Shown: positions 31,460 to 32,330 of the stretch, piece by piece | Layout of the letters: each line of letters opens with the position of its first letter | How positions within the stretch are numbered: position 1 is the stretch's first letter | Program-made: the position numbers and the translations under genes | The notes under the pieces: generated by a model | Seen by the model: only the letters and a program-made list of their open reading frames with translations | Databases searched by the model: none | Told to the model about the DNA's origin: nothing | Source: Methanobacteriota archaeon | Lineage (GTDB): Archaea > Halobacteriota > Methanomicrobia > Methanomicrobiales > Methanoculleaceae | NCBI GenBank assembly: GCA_030446015.1 | Contig: JASUSO010000016.1 | Coordinates: 1 to 32,330, forward strand | Length of the DNA: 32,330 nt | Reading direction: 5' to 3'

Positions 31460-32266
31460 ATGGAAACCGTTACACTCACCATAAAGAACCAGCCCGATCT
31501 CTACCTCGAGGCCGACACCATCTGTCCCGACGCGTTCGCCGGGAAGAAGACCGAAGAGATTGCCGGCCTCCCCGTGTATGTGGGCCGCGAGCAGCACCGG
31601 CTCGGAGACTTCTTCGAGATCTCCGGGAAAGCCGGAGCAACGGCTGCAGAGACGAAGATCGTCGTCAACGGCGATCTCTCCCGGGTCAAGTACATCGGCA
31701 TGAAGATGACCGGCGGCGAGGTCGTCGTCAACGGAAACGCCGATATGTACGTCGGGGCATGGATGCAGGGCGGCAAGATCACGGTGAACGGGAACGTCGA
31801 TGCCTTTGCCGGGACCGGCATGAAGGGCGGCGAGCTCGTCATCAACGGCAACGCCGGGAACTACCTCGGCGCCGCCTACCGCGGCGACTGGCGCGGCATG
31901 CAGGGCGGCAAGATCACCGTCACCGGCAACGCCGGAAGCGATCTCGGCACCTTCATGAACGGCGGCGAGATCATCGTCGGCGGCGATGTCGACGTCCACG
32001 TCGCCACCCATGCCGAGGGCGGAAAGATCATCATCAAGGGCAATGCGAAGAGCCGCGTCGGCGGCCAGATGGTCGAGGGCGAGATCTACGTCTTCGGCAG
32101 CATCGACGTCATGATGCCCGGATTCGCATACCGCAAGGATGTCGATCTCGATCAGGACGGCATCAAGGGGCGGTTTGCTCTCTACGAGGGTGACCTCGGG
32201 GAGCGCCACCGAAAGAGGAAAGGTCAGACGATCTACGCTAAACTCTACCAGCGGATCGAGGCCTGA
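31460..32266 (+). CDS. fwdC: Formylmethanofuran dehydrogenase subunit C
   Basis: FwdC is a beta-helical scaffold subunit related to the C-terminal domain of glutamate synthase. The 268-residue protein has the tell-tale GxxGxxxG-type repeats, at least seven, each with MxGGKI or GGEVVVNGNA (residues about 65-215). The C-terminal part (YEGDLGERHRKRKG) is basic. The start is ATG 31460 preceded by GAGGAGGGAGAAGG, a strong ribosome-binding site. It is the last gene of the operon; the order D-B-A-C agrees with other methanogen fwd clusters. A T-run follows its stop. Confidence 0.95.
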   Translation: METVTLTIKNQPDLYLEADTICPDAFAGKKTEEIAGLPVYVGREQHRLGDFFEISGKAGATAAETKIVVNGDLSRVKYIGMKMTGGEVVVNGNADMYVGAWMQGGKITVNGNVDAFAGTGMKGGELVINGNAGNYLGAAYRGDWRGMQGGKITVTGNAGSDLGTFMNGGEIIVGGDVDVHVATHAEGGKIIIKGNAKSRVGGQMVEGEIYVFGSIDVMMPGFAYRKDVDLDQDGIKGRFALYEGDLGERHRKRKGQTIYAKLYQRIEA

Positions 32267-32273
32267 ACCCCTC

Positions 32274-32280
32274 TTTTTTT
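32274..32280 (+). terminator. T-run terminator of the fwd/hdr operon
   Basis: Seven consecutive T begin eight bases after the fwdC stop, in the form cccctcTTTTTTTcgg. This is the only such run downstream and marks the probable operon end. The remaining 50 bases show no feature. Confidence 0.65.
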
Positions 32281-32330
32281 CGGCGCGCACACATCACGGT
32301 GCCGATCGTCGAAGAACGGACATGATCGGC

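Overview
The window is from a methanogenic archaeon, most likely an order Methanomicrobiales member close to Methanoculleus. I infer this from the formylmethanofuran dehydrogenase, heterodisulfide reductase and formyltransferase genes, the archaeal-type aminoacyl-tRNA synthetases and tRNA splicing endonuclease, the high GC content, TATA-box promoters with short T-run terminators, GTG starts and tightly overlapping genes. The species assignment rests on gene content and style only.

Layout. (1) 1-312: a run of short modular hairpins, then hisF on the + strand. (2) 1076-6444, minus strand: endA-trpS-pheS-pheT, a tRNA maturation/charging operon whose last gene overlaps the hisF end. (3) 6541-10294: two convergent genes for secreted or anchored surface proteins, one a seven-repeat propeller with a PGF-CTERM-like tail, the other a TolB-like/PKD protein with a TPTV stalk and a poly-Gly run. 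(4) 10608-20068, minus strand: ten tightly packed genes, apparently one operon. They encode two tandem GIDDTDT proteins (one resembling methanogenesis marker 11), a radical SAM protein, an IorA-like thiamine diphosphate enzyme, an AksA/NifV-type homocitrate synthase, the two homoaconitase subunits (the small one carries YLRT), an unknown Cys-rich protein, an AksF-type dehydrogenase and endonuclease IV. (5) 20069-21030: about 960 bases without a convincing gene, holding a promoter/operator palindrome, a REP-like triplet and a MITE-like element. (6) ftr on the minus strand, then a roughly 600-base divergent intergenic region. (7) 22556-32266, plus strand: fwdG-fwdF-hdrC-hdrB-hdrA-mvhD-fwdD-fwdB-fwdA-fwdC, ending at a T-run.

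How the genes work together. The fwd/hdr operon and ftr cover the first two steps of methanogenesis from CO2 and the electron-bifurcating heterodisulfide reductase that supplies reduced ferredoxin to the first step. Their co-transcription fits a physical Hdr-Fwd supercomplex. Hdr regenerates coenzyme B from CoM-S-S-CoB, and the ten-gene minus-strand operon looks like a coenzyme B (7-mercaptoheptanoyl-threonine phosphate) biosynthesis locus. It carries the known 2-oxoacid chain-elongation genes plus four or five proteins of unknown role.

The most interesting proposal is that the unassigned proteins in this operon perform the unassigned late steps of coenzyme B synthesis. The ferredoxin-less IorA-like enzyme is a candidate non-oxidative 2-oxosuberate decarboxylase. 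The radical SAM protein with an extra C-terminal CxxCxxC and the Cys-rich unknown protein are candidates for sulfur introduction or a related step. This is inference from gene context and motifs, not demonstrated function.
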